From: Zingiber officinale
Taxonomy: Eukaryota; Streptophyta; Magnoliopsida; Zingiberales; Zingiberaceae
NCBI RefSeq assembly: GCF_018446385.1
Contig: NC_056001.1
Coordinates: 8,389,600 to 8,453,599, forward strand
Length of the DNA stretch: 64,000 bases
Reading direction: 5' to 3'
Position 1 is the stretch's first letter. Every line of letters starts with the position of its first letter. Below the pieces are notes generated by a model that ran no database searches, was not told the origin of the DNA, and saw only the letters and a list, made by a program, of their open reading frames with translations. This document shows, piece by piece, positions 45,826-58,900 of this stretch. A program made the position numbers and the translations under genes.

Positions 45826-46376
45826 TTAAGGAGAAGGTAGTAGTGTTGGGTATACACCTCAAACATAATATCAATAGAAAGAAAATATATACAATTCCTA
45901 GAATTAAGTGGTGGAAGTTAAAGGATGGGAAACAAAATATATTTAAGGAGAAGGTAGAAGTACAAGCATTAGGTGAAATATATGATGACTCTAATACAAC
46001 ATGGGATAAGATGATATCAAAGTTAAAAATAGTAGCTAAGAGTGTACTCGGTGAGTCAAAGGGACATGTACCACTAAGTAAAGAATCTTGGTGGTGGAAT
46101 GAGAAAGTACAAGAGAAAGTGAAGGAAAAACGAATAGCTTATAAGGAATTATATATTTGTAAGAACGAGGAAAACTTAAAAAAATATATAATAGCCAAGA
46201 AAGAAGCTAAGAAAGTAGTGAGTGAAGCAAAAAATGAAACTTTTGAACGGTTATATCAAAAATTGGATACAAAAGAAGGGGAAAGAGATATTTATAGAAT
46301 TGCTAAAGTGAGAGAAAGGAAAACAAGAGATCTTAGCCAAATAAAATGTATTAAAGATGAATGTAAAGGGTATTAG
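45826..46376 (+). pseudogene. LINE ORF2 fragment, linker between endonuclease and RT
   Basis: A Lys-rich frame with the RTE-type linker pattern ('LSKESWWWNEKVQEKVKEKR', 'KEAKKVVSEAKNETFERLY'). It ends in a stop at 46374-46376. The family sequence continues in another frame from about 46376 (VNDGEIKERWKRYF...), with stops at 46607 and 46760, before returning to the first frame near 46770. Its first codons repeat the 'ifkekv' sequence found again at about 45938, a small duplication at the 5' end. Confidence 0.75.
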
Positions 46377-46808
46377 TAAATGATGGAGAAATAAAAGAGC
46401 GGTGGAAGAGGTATTTTCGTCAACTTTTTAATGAAGGTTTAGGTGACCAACTTAACTTAGGTAATTTAATTAGGTCAAATATGCATAGAAATTTTAATAC
46501 TTCAGAAGTAAAACAAACTTTAAATGAGATGCACAATGGAAAAGCGGTTGGACCAGATGATATTCCGATAGAGGTATGGAAGTGCTTAGGGAAACAAGAT
46601 ATTGAATGACTTACAAAATTATTTAACATGATATTGAAAACGAAAAGAATGCCTAATCAATGGAAGATAAGTACTCTAGTTCCCTTATATAAGAACAAGG
46701 GAGACATACAAAATTGTACAAACTATAGGGGTATTAAACTAATGAGTTATACTATGAAATAAACTTTGAGAAAAAATACTAGAAAAAAGATTAAAGAAGG
46801 AGACCATA

Positions 46809-47474
46809 GTGACAGAAAATCAATTTGGGTTAATGCTTGGAAGGTCGACAATAGAAGTTATACATCTCCTTAGACAATTAATTGAAAAATATCGGGAGCA
46901 AAAACAAGATCTACACATGGTATTCATTGACTTAAAAAAAGCTTATGATAGAGTCCCAAGAGAAATTATATGGAGAATTTTAGAAAAGAGAGGTGTTAGC
47001 GTACCATATATTGAACTAATTAATGATATGTATGAGGATGTAATGACCAGAGTAAAGACTTCAGGTGGAGTAACTAAAGCATTTCCAATAAAGATAGGGT
47101 TACATCAAGGATCAGCCCTAAGTCCCTATCTTTTTACACTAATTATAGACGAACTCACTGCCCACATTCAAGACACAGTACCGTGGTGCATGTTGTTTGC
47201 AGATGATATTATTTTGGTAGATGAGACACGTGAAGGAGTAAATGCAAAGCTAGAATCTTGGAGGGAAACACTAGAAGGGAAATGTTTTAAGCTTAGTAGA
47301 TTAAAGACAGAATATATGGAATTTAAATTTATCAATATTAGAAGTAATGAAATAATTATTAAGATAGGAGAGGACGAGTTGCCTGGAACCGAGAGATTTA
47401 AATATTTAGGATCATTTTTACAAAATGATGAAGGGATTGAGAGAGACGTCTTACATAGAATACAAGCAGGATGA
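46809..47474 (+). pseudogene. LINE reverse transcriptase domain (RTE clade)
   Basis: About 220 codons of RT with recognisable blocks: 'ENQFGLMLGRST', 'VFIDLKKAYDRVPREI' (motif A), 'LHQGSALSPYLFTLIIDEL' (motif B), the catalytic 'FADDIIL' (motif C) and 'RFKYLGSFLQ'. The frame is closed by a stop at 47472. The same frame continues with the RTE C-terminal region ([24 protein letters not shown]) up to about 47960, with further stops at 47631 and 47880. The catalytic Asp pair is kept, but the stops make the copy inactive. Confidence 0.88.
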
Positions 47475-48449
47475 GTGAAATGGAGGGGAGTGTCGGGTGT
47501 TTTATGTGACCGTAAAGTACCTCTTAAACTTAAAGGTAAGTTCTATAAAATCGCTGTTAGACTTGCTATATTATATGGAGCTGAATATTGGGCTATGACT
47601 CGAGCACATGAGCATAAGATGAGAGTTGCATAGATGATGAGGATGTTAAGGTGGATCTGTGGACATACGAAGATGGACAAAATAAGGAATGAGAGCATTA
47701 GAGAGAAAATCGGAGTTGCATCTATTGATGACAAACTCCGAGAGACACGTTTAAGATGGTACGGACATGTACTTAGACGACCAATAAATGCTCCAGTTAG
47801 GCGATGTGAAACTATGATAAACATGCATATCAAATGGGGAAGAGGAAGACCAAAAAAGACTTGGTTAGCAACAATAAAATAAGATAAAATTTATTTAAAT
47901 ATAGATGATGATATAATAGGAGATAGAGTTCAATGGCGTAAAAGGATTCATACAGCCGACCCCACCTAGTGGGAAAAGGCTTGGTTGTTATTGTTGTTGT
48001 TGTATACAACATATATATTTTGCCTCTCTAACTATTTCTTCCCTTGATTACTGTTGTATATCAATCAATTATCTATCCATTGGATTGGTAATGATTATGT
48101 GACCATAAATTTATAGATTGTGATTTTTTTTAATATAAATAAGATTTTTTATCAATTGTTACAATATAACAATCGATGACAATTATACGAAAAAAGTAAA
48201 TCATAGGTGACCACTAACTTTGACAAGTTGAATAGCACATTGAGAGGATAAATATTTGATGATTCGCTCGTCTTAGTACATCTGTTAGTCTGTAAATCCA
48301 TAAGTTGTTGCTGGAGAACGTTTTGTACATCTTCGGCTTAAGTCCGATCCGCACCCGGCTACCGACCAGCCTAGGTATGAAACTCATTTAATTCTTCCTT
48401 TGATGTTAATTGATTTCTCCTTTTATCTTGCAATCGAAGTCATGATGCG

Positions 48450-50016
48450 AGCACATGTAGTCGGCAAGGCGAAGCTTAAGGACGTCGCGATCAATGCGGG
48501 GTGGCCAGTGAAGAACTAGCAAGCCGAGGCCTGCAACCGGTCGGCTCACATAACGATCCGCTCGGCGTGAGCGAGGAGACGCCCATTGTTGTGGGTGAAG
48601 GCGAGGCCAGCCACGCGCCGAGCGGAGGAGCCGCCCCGGGCTCACAGCCTCCAGTCGAGCGACGCCCCATCATTCCCGTTGAGGAGTCGTTGGACTCGGC
48701 CTCCTCTGATGTGCCACTGAACAGGCGCAAGAGGCGCCGAGCCAACCCTCATCGCATTCCGCAACTTCGGGGGTGCAGTCGGTCGAGCGGGTCAAGACTT
48801 CGACCCCAACCCCGATCCAACAAACAGTGGCCTCCGCGTCGTTTTATCGGACGTCGTCCCTTGCCGAGCTGCCACAAGGGACTCAAGCCGTGCCGCCGGT
48901 TGCCTTCATGCCACTGACTACGAAGCCCTCCAAGGTTCAGAAGTCCCGCTTCCATCTGACAACGGTGTCTCGCCCCTCGGGCCGAGCAACTTTGACGCAA
49001 TCAGCCCCGAGCGGCCAGCGCCATATCACTGCGATCCTCGTTTGCCCACCAAAGAGTACAGCGAGCTGAGTGACGGGTACCAAGGCCCTGAGCATTAGAT
49101 CATTATCCAGGGACCGCTCGCTAAGATTTGGGAGGACGCACGAGCCCGTGCGACGATGATGCCTCCAGGCGCCCTGACGATCAGTCACACCCAAATGTTC
49201 ACTGCGTAAGTACTTTACTGTACATTCATAATTTACCTTTAATCGACACTCACGAACTCTTTTTTGCTTGTCCGCAGTACTGGGTGGAGAGCCTGGCCAT
49301 GTGCCACATGCTCGCATTTTTGGAGGAGGAAGTAAAACAAATGAAGGCGTTGAGCGGCCAATCCTCCGCCACTTAGGAAAAGGCAGACGCCAAGGTGGCC
49401 CGACTTCAAGCCGTTCTGGAGAAGAGCGATAAGCTGCTCAAGGTCGAATGGGCCAAGAGCGCTGGGTAGGCCACCATGCTGGAGCGACTGAATAAGTAGG
49501 TCTCCACTTTCGATAATAAGATGAAATCGACGAACGCGAGGAAGAACCGAGTCATCGCCGACCTGGATGAGAAGAATAAGGAGGTCCGAGCTCTCGCACA
49601 GAAGCTGAAGGAGGTCGAAGACTTTTTGATTGCCGAGCGGAACAGTCGATCGGCCGAAGAGACGGCCCTCCAGGGCCAAATTGCCTCCAAGGACACTGTG
49701 CTAGCTGCCGCTAAGGACTCTGCGCTAGCTGCCGCCAAGGACGAGCTGATCGGAGGGCTCTCGAGCGACATTGAGGATTTATCAAGGCACCGAGGGGAGT
49801 AGGTTCGAGGCCATGAAACAAACCTACATCCGCTCGAACGCATTTTGTGATAAAGTCGCCGACCGGGCCCTCCGACTATTTGACTTGGCGATCTACGGGA
49901 TGATGGATCAGCTTTGCGAGGGAGGCCACCTGTCGGCCGATCTGACCAGCAAGGTCATAAGCAAGGACAAGCTTACAGCCGCGCTGTCCGATGACGCCTT
50001 AGATTATCTCGAGTGA
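48450..50016 (+). other. Opposite-strand coiled-coil ORF region of the Tat-type element
   Basis: Plus-strand open segments (48501-48917, 49128-49376, 49521-49802, 49771-50016) show an Arg/Pro-rich start and then a long Ala/Glu/Lys-rich coiled-coil region (for example KNRVIADLDEKNKEVRALA). They run against the pol orientation, between integrase and the missing 3' LTR. Extra antisense ORFs in this place are known from Tat-lineage elements. This copy is broken. Its role is unknown. Confidence 0.6.
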
Positions 50017-50311
50017 GGCAGAGCCATATAATATGTAATCTTCTGAGTTTTAATGAATGTTTGTCTGTTCGGACAACTTTTATTTCCTTGCATGTTTTTT
50101 CGACTCCTTTGACTTCAAAAAGACCTCGCAACCTGTGACTTTGCTCGCCCACAATTGGTCTTCATAGACAACCGATCCACCTCGCATTCAGTGGCGCACT
50201 AGTTCTATGCACCGCCGATCGGTTTGTGGGACGCTTTGAAGAGCAATGTCGAACGGTCACTGTCTTTTACAGACTTGGGCCTTTGAGTAGCCGATGTTTG
50301 TAATCTCACTT

Positions 50312-51000
50312 AGCCAAGTGTTTAAAGTCGTCGATCGACCGTTGTCGGAGGCAGGGGTTTAACGTCGCCGCTTGACGATTTGTTGTGGGCTCGTGTTTAA
50401 CATCGTCGCTCGATGGTTGGTGGAGACAAGGTTTTAACATCGTTGCTCGACGATTTGTCGTAGACTCGGGTTTAAGGTCGCTGCTTGACCGATGAGGGGG
50501 GCAAGAGTTTAACGTCACTACTCAGCTGTTTGATCAAGACTCGGGTTTAAGGTCGTCGCTCGACCGCTGATCGAGACAAGAGTTTAACGTCGTCGCTCGA
50601 CGGTTTGATGAAGACTCAGGTTTAAGGTTACCGCTCGACCACTGATGGAAACAAGAGTTTAACGTCACCGCTTGACGATATGAGGTAGACCCGGGTTTAA
50701 CGTCGCCGCTCAACGGTCGGTGGAGACAAGGTTTTAACATCGCCGCTCAACAATTTAGGGTAGACCTGCGTTTAATATCGCCGCTCGACGGTTGGTGGAG
50801 ATAAGGTTTAACATTGTCGCTTGAAGATTTGAGGTAGACCCACGTTTAACGTAGCCGCTCAACGGTTTGGGGTAGACCCATGTTTAACGTCGCCGCTCGA
50901 CGGCCGATGGAGACAAGGTTTTAACGTCACCGCTCGATGATCGTCATGAACTCAGGTTTAAGGTTGTTGCTCGATCATTTGAGGAAGATATACTTCAAGG
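50312..51000. repeat. Minisatellite with ~37-38-bp unit (75-bp dimers)
   Basis: About 18 diverged units of the form 'gggtttaacgtcgccgctcg' followed by 'acggtttgtggagacaa' or 'acgatttgaggtagactc'. Odd and even units differ consistently in their second half, so the array looks built from dimers of about 75 bp. It lies downstream of the integrase region of the Tat-type element. Confidence 0.82.
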
Positions 51001-54000
51001 GGCTTCTGCTTTTTTATTCAAATTTTGCCCTGCGCTCGAGAGACATACAAGAAATATAGTACATAGTATTCACTTGTGCACCTCTCATCCAACCCTGTAG
51101 GGTTGAAGATGATTTGCGCTCCATGGCCTCTCGAGCTGTTTTCTCTCCTCGTCCTCCAGATAGTAGGCTCCTGAACGGAGCCTCTATACGACCTTGAAAG
51201 GCCCTCTGCCCATTGGGTCTCGAGCTTAGTGACGTCGCCGACCGACTTCACTTTCTTCTAGATGAGATCGCCGACCTGGAAGGATCTTGGGATTACCTCC
51301 GGTTGTAGTTTTGCTTCATCCATTGCCGGTAAGCTGTTAGCCGAATGGCTGCTTTAGCGCGCATTTTGTCCACTAGGTCGAGCTTCATATGCCTCCATTC
51401 GGCATTCCATTCATCATAAAGCTACACTCGATCGAACTCCACTCCCACTTCTACGGGGACCATTGCTTCGCCGTCGTACACCAAATGAAATGGGGTTGCG
51501 TCGGTCATCTCTTTTGGAGTCGTGCGGAGAGCCCACAACACACTTGGTAGCTCGTCAACCTAGCTTCCTCTCATTTTGTCGAGCCGAGCATATAAGACTC
51601 TGAGAATCTCCCGATTGACGACTTTGACTTGCCCGTTGCCCTGAGAGTAGGCCACTGAGGTGAAGGATTGTTGGATGGCATAGCCTTCACACCACTCTCT
51701 GAGCTCTCGACCGCCAAACTATCTTCCATTGTCGAACACGAGACTCCAAACTGACAAATAATGTTCTACCAAATAAATTTGGTGACCATTTGCTCGATGA
51801 TCCTCGCAAGCGGCTTGTCCTCTACCCACTTCGAGTAGTCCACCGCAACGAGAAGAAACTTTCGCTAACCGGTCTTCATAGGGAAAGGCCCGACGATGTC
51901 CATGCCCCACTGGTCGAACGGGCATGATATTGTGGACGTCTTCATTTCCTCGGTCGGTCGGTGCGACATGTTGTGATACTTCTGGTAGGACAAGCAAGTG
52001 GCCATCGTCCGAGCGGTGCCCACTTGGAGGGTCGGCTAAAAGTATCCGGCTAGGAGTATCTTGCGGGTTAATGCACGACCGCCTGGGTGACCTCCGCAAG
52101 AGCCTTGGTACACCTCCTTCAAGATGTACTCGACGTATTCCGATCCGACACACTTGAGGAGGGGACTGGAGAAGGCTTTCTTGTATAGCTAATCCCCAAT
52201 CAAGGTGAACCGCCCGACCCTCTTCTTCAGCAAGCGAGCTTCTTCCGGATCGACAGGTGTAGCTCCCGAACGCAGAAACTCCATCAGGGTTGTCCTCCAG
52301 TCGCTTGGGAAGGTTATTTCCTTCATTCGGTCGATTTGTGCTACTAGCGAGACTTGTTCGATCGGATGACCTATGATGATCGACGTCAACGAGTTGGCTA
52401 GTTTCACTAACTCATCTGTCGTCTGGTTCTTCGATCGATGGATCTTCTGTATAACGACCTCCCGGAAGTTAATTTTCAGCTTCTCAAAAGTCTTGGTATA
52501 GAGCCTCAGCCTTGTATTGCTTATCTCAAAGTTCCCGGATAGTTGCTAGGCGACGAGCTGGGAGTCCAAGTGGATGGGGACTTTAACTGCTCCCACATGC
52601 CGAGCCGCTTGTAAGCCGGCTATCAGCGCCTCATACTCGGCTTTGTTGTTAGTGGCTCAGTAGTCCAGCCGAACGGGCAGCTGCATTCGGTCCTCTCGCA
52701 GTGAGATAAGCAATATGCCGATCCCGCTGCCTTGCCGAGTGGATGAACCGTCCACATATATCTTCTATGTTGCTGCTGGCTTGTCACTCTGTACTTCTAT
52801 GATGAAATCTGCCAAGGCTTGAGCTTTGATCGCCGCTCGGGGTTGATACTGGATGTCGAACTCACTAAGTTCTGTCATCCACTTGATCAGCCGCCCGGAC
52901 GCCTCTGGATTGAGGAGGACTTTTCCTAAAGCGATGTTTGTCATTACTATTATTGAGTGTGCTAGGAAGTACGAGCGTAGCCTCCGTGCGGTGAGTACTA
53001 ATGCATAAGCCAACTTTTTGAGACTAGTGTAGCGGGACTCAACATCTTTTAATATGTGTCTCAAAAATATACAGGTTGCTGCTCTTAGTCGTTCTGCCTA
53101 ACTAGAGCCGACTTGACCGCATGCTCATTGGATGACAAATAGATCCAGAGCGGCTCTCCCATGACCGTCTTGGCTAATACAGGCAACAAGTTTAGATACT
53201 CCTTCAGCTCCCCCAGCGCCCGGTCACACTCGGCATTCCATTGGAATTTTGTGGCCTGGCGAAGCACCTTGAAGAATGGCAGGCTCCGATCAGACAACTT
53301 GGATATGAACCTGGATAGCGTCGTGATTTGACCGGTTAGCCTCTGAGTTTCCTTCAAGTTCTGAGATGGGGGCTTGTTTTACAAAGATTGAACCTTGCTC
53401 GGATTGGCTTCGATGCCTCGCTCGGTGACGATGTAGCCCGGGAAGAGGCCACTCTTTGCGCTGAAAAGACACTTACCGGGATTCAACTTTATCCCATAAG
53501 TCCTCAGCGTCCGACAAGTCTGGTTGATATCTACACATGGGTCAGCAACTTGGATGGATTTAATCAGTATGTCGTCGACATATACCTCCATATTACTATC
53601 GATTTACTGTCAGAACACTTTATTCATTAGCCTCTGATAGGTGGCTCCGGCGTTCTTCAGTCCGAACAACATGATGTTATAGCAGTATGTCCTGTCGGTC
53701 GTGATGAAGCTGACCACTTGGTCCTCGCGGGCAAGTGACACTTGGTGGTATCCCTGATACGCGTTAAGCATGCAAATTAACTCGCAGCCCCCCGTCGAGT
53801 CCACCATTTAATCTATCCTGGGCAGCGGATAGAAGTCTTTCGAGCACGCCTTGTTTAAGTCGCGAAAGTTGATGCAGACCCGCCACCTGTTGCTCGCCTT
53901 GGAGACTAGCACAACATTGACCCTTGGGTGGCTGATGGCTGCTTGACGATCGACGTTCGGTCGATGTCGTATGCTTGATCGACGCCTCCTTTCTTCTGGC

Positions 54001-54954
54001 CGCCTGTTCTTCTTCCACATTGATGTATTCATTGACCTTCTTAAGCATGTGGTCGAAGTCCCTGGGCGGCTTCCTGATGAGTGATCGAAAAAAATCTCCC
54101 TCAGCGAGCCCTTGGGTGAAGGCGTTCATCATGGTCTCGGATAAGACCAAGGGGATATCCATGGCCATTTGATTGAAGCGCTGAATGTACGCTCGGAGCG
54201 CTTCCTTGAGCCCTTGCTTTAGGGCGAAGAGGCTGACGCTCATTTCTGGTAGCACCGACTGCTGGCGAAGTGGTGTTGGAAAGCGACTCAGAAGTTTTTG
54301 AAGCTCTGTATCGAGCCGTCTGGCAGCCTTCTGAATCAATGCTACGATGATCTGGAGAGAGTCATGAGGAAGACACGACACTTCACTCCGTTTGTGTATT
54401 GGTGCAACGTGACCTTGTTATCGAACCGATCCAGATGATCATCTGGGTCGGTCGACCCGTTGTACGTCCTGATTGCTAACGAAGTGTAGTGTCAGGGCAG
54501 AGGGTCTTGTAACATCTCCTCTGAGAATTACCGGTTGATCCATTCTAGAAACGTGTTACCTCGGGGCACTTTGCCCTTTCATGCGTCCCGAACAGGGGCA
54601 TCGTCGGAAGATAGTCCTCACTCCTGATGCGCTTGGGCTATCTCCGAGGGGGTTTGGAACAGGGCTCTATGGAAGGGGATCAGCACGGGTGGCCCATCTC
54701 CCTGTGTACCTGTCGGCCTTCGGTTCTGCCCCCATACGGAGAGTTGCTTCGCTCGGTCTTCTTGCCCCGTTCTTCTGTCGGCTGCCAACGTGGCAGGCTG
54801 CAGCGTTAGCCGATCAGCTAGTGCCTGTTGTTATTGCTGCTCGATCATTTTCGCTGCTCGTGTTTGCACGAGCACCTCCAACTCCTCTTGAGTGAGTGTC
54901 ACAGTAGTTAGTCGTCCAGCATCTTCCATCCTCTCAGTTCGGATGCAGGTGACG

Positions 54955-54972
54955 TTCCCACAGACAGCGCCA
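54955..54972 (-). other. Primer-binding site of the Tat-type element
   Basis: The minus strand reads TGGCGCTGTCTGTGGGAA, matching the primer site usual in plant Tat/Ogre-type gypsy elements and different from the tRNA-Met site of the other elements in this window. Confidence 0.8.
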
Positions 54973-54977
54973 AATAT

Positions 54978-55927
54978 GATCATGTCCTAAAGTCCATAAG
55001 CTGGATGCTGGGGATGTGGTGCTCCTGCGGACCTGCTGTGGACTTCGCTCCCGCCGCGTCAGTGTCGAGCTAGGGAATGAGTCCCCGGCGATAACCCTCC
55101 GACGCTCAAGTCAGTCTCCGACGAAGTAAGAAGAAACAAGAAGCAAGAACTGTAGTGTAATAGTAAATAATGCGTGTAACGCATACCTCCGTCGATGCTT
55201 GGACCCCCCTTTATATAGAGCTTCGGAAGAGCGCGTGCACGTTTCCTAAGGCAAGCATGCATTTCAAAGCTTTCCCTGAAAAGATGTGTCAGTAAAGTGT
55301 CCCTGACACGGTACCTTATCAGGCCGAGCATATCTTTGAAGTGACAGTGGAATCTTCCACCGTACGATCCTCTGTCTGACCATGTCGCCTGTCAGCGGCA
55401 CAAGCTTCCAAAAGGATGTCGAGAGATATCTTGTCGCATTTGTTGCTTGGCCAAGCGGAATGGCCGCTAGGCCAGACCTCCCTTGTCCACGTGTTGTCTG
55501 CTGTCAAGTCGAGCAGGATAGCCGCTCGACCGGAAGTCCACTGCTCGTATTATCTGCTGCTTGGCCGAGCGGGATAGCCGCTCGGCCGGAAATCCTATCG
55601 TGATCTGTCACTGGGTCGAGCGAGATTGCCGCTCGGCCGAAAGTTCACTGTTCGCATGCTCGACTGATGCTGAGTGCGCTGCTCTGCCGAGCGGGGTAGC
55701 CGCTCGGCTCGGCTTCTACATGTCGCTCTCCCTTGAGCGTCAGATCTTTGACTGCTCCCCATGTTGAGGGTTACAGTGGATCGAATCCTTTGTCCCGGTT
55801 GGGGAATGCTTCGCCCGGCCGGGGCATGCTTCGTCTGACCAGACGATGTCCTATACACGTTGACCGCTTTGACTTTGTTCTCCTTTGATCTCCACCGTGG
55901 CAGCAGGGTGGAGCTCCTCTAATCACA
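54978..55927 (-). repeat. 5' LTR of the Tat-type element
   Basis: On the minus strand it begins TGTGATTAG and ends ATGATCA beside the PBS. It contains a TATA-like box (plus strand tttatatagagc, about 55210) and five GC-rich hairpin units of the type GGCCGAGCGG-N5-CCGCTCGGCC, spaced about 55-70 bp apart, at 55440-55720. Confidence 0.75.
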
Positions 55928-58900
55928 GCATCATGTATCCTACTATATATCCAGTTATGAATTGATCATTGCTTTTGTCATGTGTTCCTCCTCAGTTTAT
56001 TGAAAATTGAAATTGCCGTCTGTGGGTGAATTATGTATGTCGACGAGCTTATATATCGCATGGTTATCGTGCAATGCGGCCGAGATTTATCTATTTGGAG
56101 CCTGCGTCACTTCTTTGAAGGTTCTGAATGGTAAGGATATGCTCTTTGTTCAATCTGATATGCTGTGTTTTTAATGGACATAAACAGATCAGGTTCTGAT
56201 AGTTCTTGTTCTTTGTTTTCTCTTCACATCTTTTATAGGATGTAGCTCAGGATCTAAATTTCAGGGATTAGCCTCGTTATTAGTTATGGTACTTTCCCTT
56301 TAATAAATTCTGGATTGAGCAAAAGCTTGGTCGATAGAATGGATTTTGCATTGAACTGATTTAAATATGTTAAATCCAAAAGCGTGCAGTCATATATTTG
56401 GTACGCTGCCCTTAACCATTGCTATATTTGAAATGGTGGAGGAATGATGAATCCCACACTGTTTCCCTCAATTAGGACCTGGCCCTATACAACAGGTATA
56501 AATTCTTCTTTCTGATCACATTGTCCTTTATTCCTTCTTGTCATTTGTCACTTAATTTCACTGAAACTTTGTGTATTCTTTTTCTTTATCATAGTCTTTA
56601 TCTTTCATTCAGGATAGAATGAGAACTCTGCATCAGAGATCATTATAATTTGCAATGATGAAATAAGATGCTTTACCCATTATCTTACTATTTATTCATT
56701 TCCATCACACGAGAAAGCCAAGATGGTAATGAAGTAGGTTAGATATCTTTGACGATGACAAAGTTCTTGCATATGTAGTTCTGCTGCAGATTCAATTGAT
56801 TCCAACAAAACATATTTTTGTGAATCTTCCCTTTATTGTTGGAAGCTATACTCCTTGAATTAGATATAACATCAAATCTTAACAAAATCTAGATTGAACA
56901 TGTAGAAGAAAGACCATCTATATTAGATGTCATCTTCAAACTGATAGCTAAACAACAAGCATATTACAGATGAATGAATTGGTACAAATCAATATAATGC
57001 ACTAGTGTCACTATGTAGTTTAACAATAATATGCAGTTTAAGAGAAACGTTTTGTAAATTAAATTATGATACCAGCAATTTCTCAACGTAGAAAATGGCA
57101 ATTATTCATGCATTGGTGTTACTTGAATCAATATGATTAGTCAAATTAGAGTTTATGTTTACAAATCTTGTCTTCTTATTCAACAGTATGGTTTTGCAAG
57201 AAACATGACTTGGTCGATCATTGACTCTGATAAACTCGAAGGAACCTGTTTTAACATTAGAACTTAAGGATGATCCTTACAAATACAATCGCACAAGGTG
57301 GATCATAGTATTTTTTTTTAAAGAAAAATTGGTTTTCTTTTTCTATATGCTTGAAATTACTAACTTCTCTGCTGTTTAGATTGTTGACTTTCTGATAGAG
57401 GATCAGGTTGACTGCAGTACTTTATCTACAGTGAAACATTAGTACCATGCACAAGAAGCAATTTTCATTTAATTACTTGTTATTGGTTTCCGTTTTTGTT
57501 TTATCACTAGAAAACAGAATATATATGAAAATTTTCACATCATAAAATTATTCTAACAAATTGGTTAACATGGAAGATTTGATAAGATTAACTTATTTGT
57601 CAAAAGCCTAAATAATGCACCACCATAGTCCATAGATTAGGAATTGCCCCCACTTAGATTGACGGCATTAGTTGAATTGGAAAGCCGATTCAACTTAATT
57701 AACACCTCTAAATAAAATGAAACAGAAGTTTAAAAACTATGAAGTAAAAAAGAAGATGGTAGTTTTAAAACTATGATATGTGATTTGGTTGTGTAATCCA
57801 CATAAACTTATAGTATAAGACATGTTTTTTTTACTACTAATAGCATAGATTCAAACATTGTATTTCTATTTTTTTTAAAAAAAAACAAATTATCATCAAG
57901 GATATATTTAATCGAATAAATTTTGATGCCCTTTCTCAAAAATTAAATTTACAGAAATGGCACGCAAATTGGTGATTATTTAAGTGATCGATCGCGGCTT
58001 GTTAGGTGGGGTAGCATTGCTTGAGCATGTTCTTGCACATGCTCCCACATACATACAAAATCCAACAATAATCATAATTAGTGGCATTGATTGAGGCAGT
58101 TGTGTCATTTGCTAATTTGTGGGCCCGTAGAAAGCAGGACACGCTGCGTCACAAGAGAGGCGTCGGCGTTTGGAGGAATTCTAACTTAGAAATATTTTAT
58201 TTTATTTTATTTATATAATAACATTTTAAAAATTTACTCTAATGTTTGAAGTCCTATTAATTAATTATAATTATAAAGATTAGTAACATAATAAAAGAGT
58301 ATCATGAGGAGCCTTGGTCTTTACTCTCACGTTTTTTGTCACGGAAAAAGTGGAAATTGCATGTCCCCCCTTCCATGGCGGGCCATTCACATTGTCAGCA
58401 GGCGAGGTGCAAGGTACTTTTTTCAGTTTTTAAGTACTTACTAATTACTCACTTCTGAGATAATATTGTGAAGATGACAAGGAAAAAGAGGGTACTGAGT
58501 GATTAGCATTTGGTAAATAATTTTTATTTTGATAATTGCATTACTAATTAAGCATCGAGTGCTCACTTGAGACAGAAGAAAACATATAGCCGCGAATCAA
58601 TCAATCACGCTTTTTTTGTTCCTTTGAAGCAAAGAAATGGAAAAGAAAAAGAAATTCGGAGCTAAAATAAAAGGACATAAAATATTATAACGGGTTCAGA
58701 TAGAATCAAGAAAAAGAAAAAGAAAAAAATAATATTAGATCATTCTGCTAACAGTGCGGAGTCGTCGGTGATGTGTTAACAAATCAAACAAGAAGTCAAG
58801 AAGTCGGTGAGGGACACAATTAACAACGCCCACGAGTAGAGAGGGACCACGTGATGGTACAGTACGTTGAAGGATAATGCTCGAGCTCGTTATTTCCCAT

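Larger units (their letters stand above)
45826..48002 (+). mobile_element. 5'-truncated RTE-type LINE
   Basis: Non-LTR retrotransposon copied by target-primed reverse transcription. It is flanked by a perfect 14-bp duplication TATACAACATATAT (45812-45825 and 48003-48016). The 3' end is a (GTT)-like tail (ttgttattgttgttgttg), typical of plant RTE elements. The endonuclease domain is absent because the 5' end is truncated. RT and the RTE-type C-terminal region are present but damaged. Length is about 2.2 kb against about 3.3 kb for a full element. Confidence 0.9.
48290..55927 (-). mobile_element. Ty3/gypsy element of Tat type with antisense ORF
   Basis: On the minus strand, from right to left: LTR (54978-55927), a PBS (54955-54972, TGGCGCTGTCTGTGGGAA, the Tat/Ogre type), gag (about 53920-54540), RT and RNase H (about 52760-53900), integrase (about 51290-52200), a minisatellite (50312-51000), and an opposite-strand ORF region (about 48450-50016). 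No partner LTR is found at the left end, so the element is truncated there. The protease region is not recognisable between gag and RT. The element is broken, with several breaks in pol, and of moderate to old age. The left boundary near 48290 is approximate. Confidence 0.78.
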
